In this document: in pieces, positions 56,237 to 64,000 of the stretch
How the letters are laid out: each line of letters opens with the position of its first letter
How positions within the stretch are numbered: the stretch's first letter is position 1
DNA from: Siphonodentalium dalli
Taxonomy: Eukaryota; Mollusca; Scaphopoda; Gadilida; Siphonodentaliidae
Direction of reading: 5' to 3'
Assembly (NCBI GenBank): GCA_032622095.1
Contig: CP136061.1
Coordinates: 64,173,127-64,237,126, forward strand
Length of the DNA: 64,000 bases
Notes under the pieces: generated by a model
The model's input: the letters and a program-made list of their open reading frames with translations, nothing else
Told to the model about the DNA's origin: nothing
Databases searched by the model: none
Program-made: the position numbers and the translations under genes

Positions 56237-57211
56237 ATTGCTAACAATAAAAAAATACACCTGTTATTTTTGTGTTATGTTGATAAGCACCTTGGCTATG
56301 GCAACTAACGGCAGTAAGCTAATCAATTGTGACTGTCGAATAACCTTGGTTTGCACGAAATCAATATTGTATTTGTAACACATTAATGAATAATCAATAT
56401 TGTTTAGTTGAAACAATGAAAAATTTATTAACATTTTTATTAATTAATTAGTGCCAATTTACACTCGGGATATTACAATCCGATTTCACAAGATTTTAAT
56501 ACTGCTTCCGTCAGTTGTACACCAGCCTACAACTGCTTTCTCTTATAAATAAAATTGTAGCTACAATTTACCAACTTCCAAGCTGTCAGATGGCTGAAAG
56601 TAAGTCATCTAATTTTGTGATACTGCTACTATCCAAGCCGTCGCATGTGGAATTTCGCTTCGACCATAGAATAAGTCGCACATGTGTGCAATTGATTCTT
56701 GCTATAAAGATTCTGAACGTCTTTAGTCATATCCAAATGTGCATCTATTATTTGTCCGTTCCGCGACAAATATTATAAAGAATATAAAAGATGCTTTCGT
56801 CTATGAACTTTCTCGGCTTTTTAAAAACATGAACGACAAAATATTGTTAAAACAAAACGAGTCAGCCACACGAACTGACAAGCCGACTACGATAATATAA
56901 TTGCACACAACAACAATAATCAACGGAAATAATGTTTTTTGTATAACACAAAAAACTGTCAACACTTAGCTTCGATGTTGGTCCTTCCGTTAACAAGGGA
57001 AAAAGTGAGAATTAGCTATCTGTCTTCGATTTAAATGATCATTTGGAGATGATTAATCACTGATCAAATTGCATGATATTGGGAGTGTGTGGTGTGACAT
57101 GAGGTGTTTGTAAACATGAATTATTATAATCTTAACTCCTAGAGTTATGTGAAATCATAACATTGTTAGATTTATTATACTATATTGCACATGTATAATG
57201 CTATACGTTTG
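56237..57211. other. No gene seen
   Basis: AT-rich spacer; a plus-strand frame at 56,515-56,778 has no recognised feature. Confidence 0.45.
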
Positions 57212-57269
57212 TTAAAGGTACTCAATCCGAATCAACGCTCGCAAATTACCATTTCCTTGGCTTCGGGGT

Positions 57270-57303
<34 letters not shown>

Positions 57304-57643
57304 AAAACATATTTGATTCGAGTCGAGGAACCCATCCATCACAGCTCAGAGTGGTCAAATATCGATGTTTGAAATCTATTATTTTAAGTGGCCCAATAGA
57401 CAGTCAACGAGAAGAATTTCATCGACCAAATTGCGGGTGAAGATGGATAACTTTAAAATCAAGTGGCTTTTTGTGTCAGATATTTGACAAACCGGCAAAA
57501 TTTCGTTGAACAAAATGTTGATACTATAGTTGATTGTGCTTTTCGTTATATTTGGGCAATTATTAGATTTTGATAACTGAAGCGGCATTTTAAAACATGT
57601 TGTCGTTCTTGTTGGAATGTGATGATATAATGGATACCTTTAA
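57212..57643 (-). mobile_element. TIR element, copy 2 (inverted relative to 7.4 kb), with 33-G run
   Basis: Ends TTAAAGGTACTCAATCCGA and TACCTTTAA. On the minus strand it shares GCTTCAGTTATCA.AATC, AATTGCCCAAA and AGTTATCCATCTTCA with 7,393-7,783. A pure G run of 33 (57,270-57,302) interrupts it. Confidence 0.6.
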
Positions 57644-58500
57644 TTTGAAATATTAAATATTAAAAAGATGTTAGTTTTCTATTTGCGTGTCCCTGGTGTT
57701 CAATACTACCGTGTACGACCATGAACGGTCACCCAAGATTAGCTATAGGTGGTTTCCGCACATGCCACTTCAACTTCTCCTCATTCAGTATATTATACCA
57801 CTCCTGTCATTTGGAACATGGTCTATGCCTTTCACCCCCACCCAATACGCCATATCATGTCATTAACTCCCGGCCATATTCCGTGGTGAGGATTCTTCCA
57901 TGCAGCCCCGGTTGCGTGGTTTTATTGCTAGAGATCAAAGTTATGGAGTAGCATTTCCATATGTGGAGCTTTTGAATATTCATGACTTCCATATATGTCA
58001 TCTATGGAAATGCTACTCCAAAACTTTGAACTGACAGTAGCACTAACACCACGGAACCGGACCTGGTGGGTCCAATATGGCCGCGAGTAAGTTAGACAGG
58101 GCGTATATATTTATGATATGAGATCATACCTAGGATGCCGGATGCTAGGGGGAGGGGGGTCGTCACCCTCATATATATACACACATATATAGCTATACTT
58201 ATATATACACATAGACATACACACATACATATATATATCGATAAGCATTGAACAAGACTTTGTTAATAATACACCAATCGTCCGTCTGCCACTGAGCACA
58301 CGGTCAGAAAACCGAACATCACTGGTTCTGACACGACACTGTACTGACAGTGAGAATATTGTTTGTCCAGTTTACATCATTGTGTGTATGGACCCAAAAC
58401 AAACGTTTACTGTAGTATTCTACAAAACAGTCCACCAATAACCTCATTTCATTGGTCCTAACTTGTAATTATTCACAATTCTCAATGCTCAAATATATTA
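57644..58500. repeat. Small hairpin element and TA-rich microsatellite; no gene
   Basis: 57,939-58,024 folds with TATGGAGTAGCATTTCCATA-type arms (complement near 58,001-58,024). 58,168-58,240 is a (TA/CA)-rich microsatellite. Nothing coding. Confidence 0.55.
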
Positions 58501-58820
58501 TTTTAAAAGTATAATTTATTTTTTCTTAAAGAAAGCCTTAACACTGAACTATATGGATATATGTCCTGCTTTGCAAGCCACAGTAGGCAATGGGTTAACT
58601 TTTTTTTCGACTCTAGTCGCTTATTTATGCTTGCCCAGATTAGTCACGCATGAACGCTCCCAATATAACCGCTGTACGCCATGAGATTCTTTAGTTTTAT
58701 TTCCGACTCAATCAGGAGATTGGCGAGTTGCGGGGTTGGGAATGGCACCGCTATGGGAGGGATCTATGATAGTTCAGTGTTCAGGCTTTCTTTAAGGAAA
58801 AATGAATTATACTTTTAAAA
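58501..58820. mobile_element. MITE, copy 2 of the 38.3-kb family
   Basis: 320 bp. Left TTTTAAAAGTATAATT... and right complement, about 50-bp arms with a few mismatches (CTTAAAGAAAGCC.TAACACT / GAACACT). The interior matches 38,303-38,596, including ATCAGGAGATTGGCGAGTTG. More of the outer TIR is preserved than in copy 1. Confidence 0.78.
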
Positions 58821-59450
58821 TAATATTTTTCCGCTAAAGGAAAGCCGTTCACACTGAACTATATGGATTAGAATGCAAGCCAAGGAGGAGGCACGAGCAA
58901 TAAAGTTAATAGCCAAATTTCGAGGGAACATACTCTTCTAAAACAGATTGTACATAAATATGAACTCTTAATGAATCTGTTATGAGTATAGTTACGTGAA
59001 ATAACTCATATAATTACAGTGCTATATTGCTCAAACGTGTACCCCCCCCCTTGTTTTGGAAGAAACATCCCAGGAGGTGCCATCCAATTCATAGTTGCGA
59101 GCGAACCGAGCAAGTATAACGGAAGAAGAAACTCTTCGTTCTTCTCTTTGTTGTCTTCTTCGTTCTTCATCTGTCAGTTCTAAGGTCCTACCCCGCCATG
59201 GGATCATGATGCAGGATCATGATGCAAGGAGACTAACTCACACTCTGCCTTAGCGACAGAACGACCTGCACAGGAGGAGGCCCACTCCGAAGATGGCGAG
59301 ACAACCAACATTAAGAGTTAACTAACTGCTGTTCGCCAAAGCAAAAAGCAGATAACCTGATGCCCAATTTGTGGCACAGGGATCAAATGGAGAACCCATT
59401 AGGCCAAACGGGTTGTACAACGATAATGGAGTCAAGCCATCTGATCAGAG
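58821..59450 (+). repeat. Host repeat of the MITE, copy 2
   Basis: Colinear with 38,597-39,215 (see there). Includes a small duplication GGATCATGATGCA near 59,200-59,225. Confidence 0.75.
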
Positions 59451-59946
59451 GGAGCCCCCACCACCGCATGCTGCAAGGTGGTCATGCCCAAGCTAATATC
59501 GTGGCCAAGCTGGAGGGTGGGGAGAGGTCATTGTTCTCCAAGCCCCAAGACGGTTGAGTGGCAGGCAAGGCCTTTCTGAGATGAGAGCATGCACGGCCAG
59601 GGGGTCTCGACTTGCTACCATAGAGGTAGGGCCACTGCCCTGTACTTAAGCTGCCAAAGGCCCTTCGGCCAGTGAAGATTCGTGCGCACGCGATTTGGCA
59701 GCTTTGCGCCCAGAACCGCTGGCGTTTGGTGGGGGACAAATGTCCTGGAGGTCCCAAGTACCCCGCCTACTCCACCATACGCATCCCCACTAGCGGGTTG
59801 ACCGTTGAGACGTAACCGGAAGTCCTGCCTTCCTTCTTAGAACAGCTTCCTCTTCTTTCTTCTTCTGCTGATCACATGTCTCTGAGGTACCTATGTATCA
59901 CAAGATATCATTGCAGAAACCCTGTGATACAAATCTTTCGCGTATA
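59451..59946 (+). other. GC-rich tail with a short open frame
   Basis: 59,630-59,815 is open on the plus strand (KLPKALRPVKIRAHAIWQLC, then NRWRLVGDKCPGGPKYPAYS) and ends TAA. The composition looks coding, but I recognise no family. It has no counterpart in the 39-kb copy, which resumes at the CTCTGAGGTAC block, so either that copy lost it or this one gained it. Possibly a remnant of the autonomous element's gene. Confidence 0.35.
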
Positions 59947-61439
59947 TCTACTATATATTTTGAGAACTACGTATATAGAGGATATGAAATGAGTGTTTCT
60001 CTCATATGATATTTATGAAAGGAGTCTAAGAATTTTCAGTTTTCTCAAGCCTGTGGCGAGAGAAAACTGAAAATTCGTGATGAGTTTCATAAATATCATA
60101 TGAGAGAAACACGAATTACATATTCTATTTATCATACGACACCTATAAATTGATTATGATGTCCAAAACACACACAAATCACTAAATAGCTATATGACAT
60201 TGGCAGCAAAAGGTTAATGTGACGTCACTTCATTGCACCGGAAGCCCAATTACACCTGGTGAACTAGCAGAAATAATATGCACGCGAAGATATAGTGCGC
60301 TATTCTATTCTCAGTTTGTGACATTATATCGTATGTTTGTTAGATAAATACGAATTACATATTCTATTTATCGTATAACAATGTCCAAAACTATATATTT
60401 CAAGATTATAATTGCGAGAATTTCAGCATCGCGTTGATTGACACGCACGAATTTGACCTGGCATTTAGTCAGAGATGCGGCTCGGCCCCCGGCTGCCATT
60501 CAGCCAATCAGAACACACTTTTTGTCAACAAACCAATCAAATTATCGGATGGTGATATGAATTAGTAATTGATATGAAATTGATTTATGACATAGTTTCC
60601 AACGTAAATAATGATTGAGTCATATGATAAATATATATATATGTGTGTGTTTGTATATTTGTCCTCTATAGACTCGAAAACAGCTGGCTCGATGGAGCTC
60701 AAACTTCCCATTTAGGGGTAAAAACCCACGGGAATCGTCGTCGCGGTGTTTTGGAGAAGATCTGAGCACTCATTCTCCACTCCCAATCACCAAAATCACC
60801 GTCCTCGGCACTGCGGGGGTTAAGGCAGTCACGCTCTTTATATTGACCAAATTTGGCGTTGTTAACCGAGTAACGCTCTTTATTGCCATCGGCGTTGCTA
60901 AACGGTCACCTATGCGAAACTACAGATGCAAAACGCACCGGAACCGGAATGCATTTATTATTATTAAAAAGGCAGAATTAACTTATTGGAAAACAACAAA
61001 TGCGTGTCGTGTGATTCTTATGTCTGTCGTTCTTAGGAACGGGGGAGATTTTCATCAAATCATACCTCTTTTAATGACGGGGGAGAATTTCATAGGGTCA
61101 GTTTTTCCACCCTAGGGACAGGTACCATCATTTCTCTTGATTAAAAAGGCAGAATTAACTCATTGAAAAACAAAAAATTAAATTAAAACAAAAAATGCGT
61201 GTTGTGTGATTCTTATGTCTGTCGTTTCAAGGAAGGGGGAGATTTTCATCGGGTCAGTTTTTCCGCCCGATGTACCGCAAATCATACCTCTTTTAGGGAC
61301 GGGTACCATCATTTCTCTTGATTAAAAAGGCAGAATTAACTCATTGAAAAACAAAACATTAAAAAAGGCAGAATTAACATTTTTTTTTTTAAATGTCATG
61401 TTTCTGACCAACCACGCCAGTGGCGGGCTAACCTGCTAG
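59947..61439 (+). mobile_element. Helitron (non-autonomous), complete
   Basis: Starts TCTACTATATATTTTG after an A and ends CTAG before a T, with the hairpin CGCCA-G-TGGCG (61,415-61,425) ten bases before CTAG: the 5' TC, 3' hairpin and CTAG expected of Helitrons, A|T target, no terminal inverted repeats. 1,493 bp. The inside has GACTCGAAAAC.GCTGG and GCAGAATTAACTCATTG-type repeats. It holds a 120-bp hairpin and about 0.6 kb absent from the second copy. No Rep/helicase ORF. Confidence 0.8.
59993..60112. repeat. 120-bp hairpin with 28-bp perfect outer arms
   Basis: 59,993-60,020 and 60,085-60,112 are perfect complements (GTGTTTCTCTCATATGATAT and on). A second perfect 17-bp pair lies inside (60,030-60,046; 60,060-60,076). 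Followed by ACGAATTACATATTCTATTT, which recurs at 60,348, so 60.1-60.38 kb is part of the same insertion. Confidence 0.8.
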
Positions 61440-61987
61440 TCTACTATATATTTTGAGAACTACGTACATATATATGTGTGTGTGTATATTTGTCCTCTAT
61501 AGACTCGAAAACGGCTGGATCGATTGAGCTCAAACTTCCCATCTAAGGGTAAAAACCCACGGGAATCGTCGTCGCAGCATTTTGGAGAAGCTCTGAGCAC
61601 TCATTCTCCACTCCCAATCATCAAAATCACCGTCCTCTGCACTGCGGGGGTTAAGGCAGTCACGCTCTTTATTGCCATCGGCGTTGCTTTGTTTAAAACA
61701 GTCACCTATGTGTACGAAACTACGGATGCAAAACGCACCAGAACTGGAATGCATTAAAAAGGCAGAATTAACTCATTGGAAGACAACAAATGCGTGTCGT
61801 GTGATTCTTATGTCTGTCGTTCCTAGGAATGGGGAGATTTTCATCGAATCATACCTCTTTTAGGGACGTGGGAGAATTTCATAGGGTCAGTTTTTCTGCC
61901 CTAGGGACGGGTACCATCATTTCTCTTGATTAAAAAGGCAGAATTAACTCATTGAAAAACAAAAAATTAAATTAAAACAAAAAATGC
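61440..61987 (+). mobile_element. Second Helitron copy, head to tail with the first, 3' truncated
   Basis: Begins TCTACTATATATTTTG directly at 61,440, the base after the first copy's CTAG. Colinear with the first from CCTCTATAGACTCGAAAAC through CACGGGAATCGTCGTCGC, GCGGGGGTTAAGGCAGTCAC, TTAGGGACG. Stops at AAAATGCGTG (61,987), where other sequence begins, so its 3' end is missing. Confidence 0.75.
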
Positions 61988-61989
61988 GT

Positions 61990-62068
61990 GAGATCATGTC
62001 AGAAGGCCCCACCAAAGCTGCGCCCATCAATCCAATGGGCGGAGCCAGAGCACAGATCCCTGGCATGA
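61990..62068. repeat. 79-bp palindromic mini-element truncating the Helitron
   Basis: Starts GATCATGTCAG and ends CTGGCATGATC, with an inner CGCCCAT / ATGGGCG stem. Lies exactly where the second Helitron copy stops. Confidence 0.55.
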
Positions 62069-63787
62069 TCCAATGTATCACTAAATATATATATATAGCC
62101 CCTCAGAGAACATGACTAACAGCCATAAGCACAGGGAGCTCATGGCCGAATACAGCAGGTGACCACAGCAGCCACTGAGAAATCAAACCGCTACTCTCAG
62201 GTACAAGTATTCATTTTGGAGAAAATTCCCAACGATCACCATCATTTGGAATGGAGACATAGAGCCAAATTTTGCAATCACGACTATTATGTTCAACCTA
62301 AATCCACACACATCACTACTATTAGGCCCTCACGACCATTAGGCACCTGAGAGCAGTCCATGTTCCCAGCGGAATACCCACCGCGATATGATTTCAAGAA
62401 ATGAAAGTGCACAGATCATGTCTATATAATGTACGTAATTAAACGACCGTAGTGAAATATTCAGATAGTCACTTCTACAACCGAAATCCGTTCAAATGAT
62501 GTACAATGTAGCCAGATGATAAACACGGGTAAATTGGCACGGTCACCATACGTAATATTCAGGTCTGAGCCTTGGCCCAGAACATCACGTCACTTTCCCC
62601 CAAACATGCAGCAGAACGACCTAGGTGTGTGATAGGTACATGTAGGTTAGTGTGAAGCATGCAGCAAACTAGGGGAAGACCTAATCTAAAAATGGCTCCC
62701 CTAGGAAGGAAACGAATGAAATTATCATCCTCCTAGTAAAGGACTCACATCCCTTATAATGGTGCATTTTTGCTTATTGAATTTAATAGCCATATGATAG
62801 AGTGGAACTCCCCATACCTAAGTGGTCCTGTTTAAGCCATGTTTAATGAAAATAGGGCAAATCCAGCATAGACCGAAGCGCGCAGAGTTGGCAGCATGGT
62901 TTCAGGCCCTTATGATCGGGCGTCTGGTGCCATGGGGATGGGATCCACTTATACGGGGTGGTCCCCTGCCTGCAGGGAACAGTCTGTAATGCTGGTCAAT
63001 GAGCTTCCTCGAAAGCTAAGCTGGACAGCGCAAACGTCCTGCCTTGTTTTATTTTCTATGTGCCAGATAATCAAATTGAGATGGGCAATAGAAGTATGAA
63101 GAGCCATGTGATGGCTCGGTTCGGAAAGGCTATTGGCAGTGGTCGTGGGGCACGTGACAATATCAATGCTTTCCATGTAAATGTGCTTCATTCGTGTGTG
63201 AAGTCTATTCGTCATATCAACGGTACGAAAGGTCTGGACTCATAGATAGTTGAAATTCATTTAGACTCCTGCTAGTCAATGAATACGTTAAAAACTCCTA
63301 CCATGCCCTTTATGAACAATGCACGCTGTATAGTATGTACAGCCTGTTCGTGTACCAAGCTCACATTTGATATGGTTACTTGCCATAAATAATGTCTCCC
63401 CCCTGGTCGTCTTGGAATACCCCTGCTGTTATATCGCATTGGGGGGGCCTTCATCCAGGCATCTCAAATTTTGGCCACGGTCGCCAGTAATGCTGCGAGA
63501 AACGTCGGGGCCACATAGGGAATCGAACATTCCACAGCGGCAATTGACTGTGGGCCAGTTAACTGGAGGGGTCAAGTCACTACGATTCTAAATCCTGTCA
63601 GTCTGAGATCATGAATAATTCGAGACAATGGGTGGACCGGTATGCAAATAAACCAAGGACGGCTTGAAAGCGAAATAGAATCATAAGGAAAGATAATCGC
63701 AACAAGTCATTGTGAGATAGTTCCATTGCAAATAACCTTTCACATTCCCATAATTGAATCAAGATGGGGAAAGGATCGAAAGAACCT
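62069..63787. other. No recognised gene
   Basis: Short overlapping frames at 62,896-63,245 on both strands have no recognised motifs. AATGTTCGATTCCC on the minus strand near 63,525 resembles a tRNA-type B box without an A box, a possible SINE remnant. Confidence 0.35.
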
Positions 63788-64000
63788 TCAAATATGTTTG
63801 TAGATAGTGAATCCACGATTAAACACCATCAGAGTGTCGACAAGAGAGAACGCAAACCGGAGTGCCCATGATTTGTAATTTGGGTCCCAATTAGAGCCAT
63901 ATCCAGAATCGTAGTAACCCGACACCCCCCGTCTGTAAACCTGAACAGGAAGGATAGCAGTTATGTTGTATTCCGGAAGGAGACACCATTTAGTCAAGAA
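63788..64000 (-). other. Open frame running off the right edge; possible exon
   Basis: About 70 codons without a stop: KWCLLPEYNITAILPVQVYR, then YDSGYGSNWDPNYKSWALRF. The EYNITAI..VQVYRR stretch faintly resembles discoidin/fucolectin-type domains, which precede EB/EGF modules in some molluscan surface proteins, but there is no conserved Cys pattern. A pyrimidine-rich acceptor-like CTATCCTTCCTGTTCAG lies inside near 63,945. It is on the same strand as the EB/EGF-FN3 gene, so an upstream exon of that gene is possible but unproven. Confidence 0.25.

Noticed and set aside
63510-63540. B-box-like AATGTTCGATTCCC on the minus strand
   Set aside because: No A box or acceptor stem. Not called as a tRNA.

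Overview
This is eukaryotic, AT-rich, intron- and transposon-dominated DNA, most likely from a marine lophotrochozoan invertebrate and probably a bivalve mollusc. The evidence is coding exons with GT/AG borders, short cysteine-rich EB/EGF-like modules and fibronectin type III (FN3) domains, and a mix of DIRS, Gypsy, L1/Tx1-like, hAT, piggyBac, CENPB-type DDE and Helitron sequences. Interspersed repeats ending in GACGGACG runs plus a small hairpin also fit. The species cannot be read from the sequence.

The backbone is one host gene on the minus strand, seen as seven exons between 50,094 and 7,166: three six-cysteine modules (50.1, 49.4, 38.0 kb), one single-exon FN3 domain (35.6 kb), one FN3 domain split over two exons (23.5 and 8.5 kb), and the first half of another FN3 domain (7.3 kb). 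Every inferred junction keeps the frame: all are phase 1 except the phase-0 intron inside the split FN3 domain. The exons total 1,248 nt (416 codons). The gene runs off the left edge (transmembrane and cytoplasmic parts not seen) and probably extends to the right. A cell-surface receptor or matrix protein is likely; the exact family is open.

Nearly everything else is transposon material in its introns or flanks. 0-2.9 kb: 3' part of a DIRS-type tyrosine-recombinase retrotransposon with a right-end inverted repeat. 3.2-7.8 kb: two tandem copies of a foldback repeat, a non-autonomous hAT with target-site duplication, a five-unit tandem array and a TIR element. 9.3-22.7 kb: an L1/Tx1-like LINE apparently split by about 10.2 kb of repeats, with a further insertion in its reverse transcriptase. 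25-35 kb: a third foldback copy, a decayed Gypsy element, a 740-bp TIR element and other repeats. 38-47.8 kb: nested MITEs, a largely intact CENPB-type DDE transposase with repeated palindromes upstream, and a piggyBac-type MITE. 52-62 kb: several MITEs, a hAT/ZNF862-like gene lacking its middle, a 33-G run, and two Helitrons joined head to tail. The last 2 kb is mostly unassigned, with one open frame running off the right edge.

No rRNA, tRNA, CRISPR or bacterial-type operon was found. Repeat edges are read by eye and approximate unless both ends are stated. No homology search was run.
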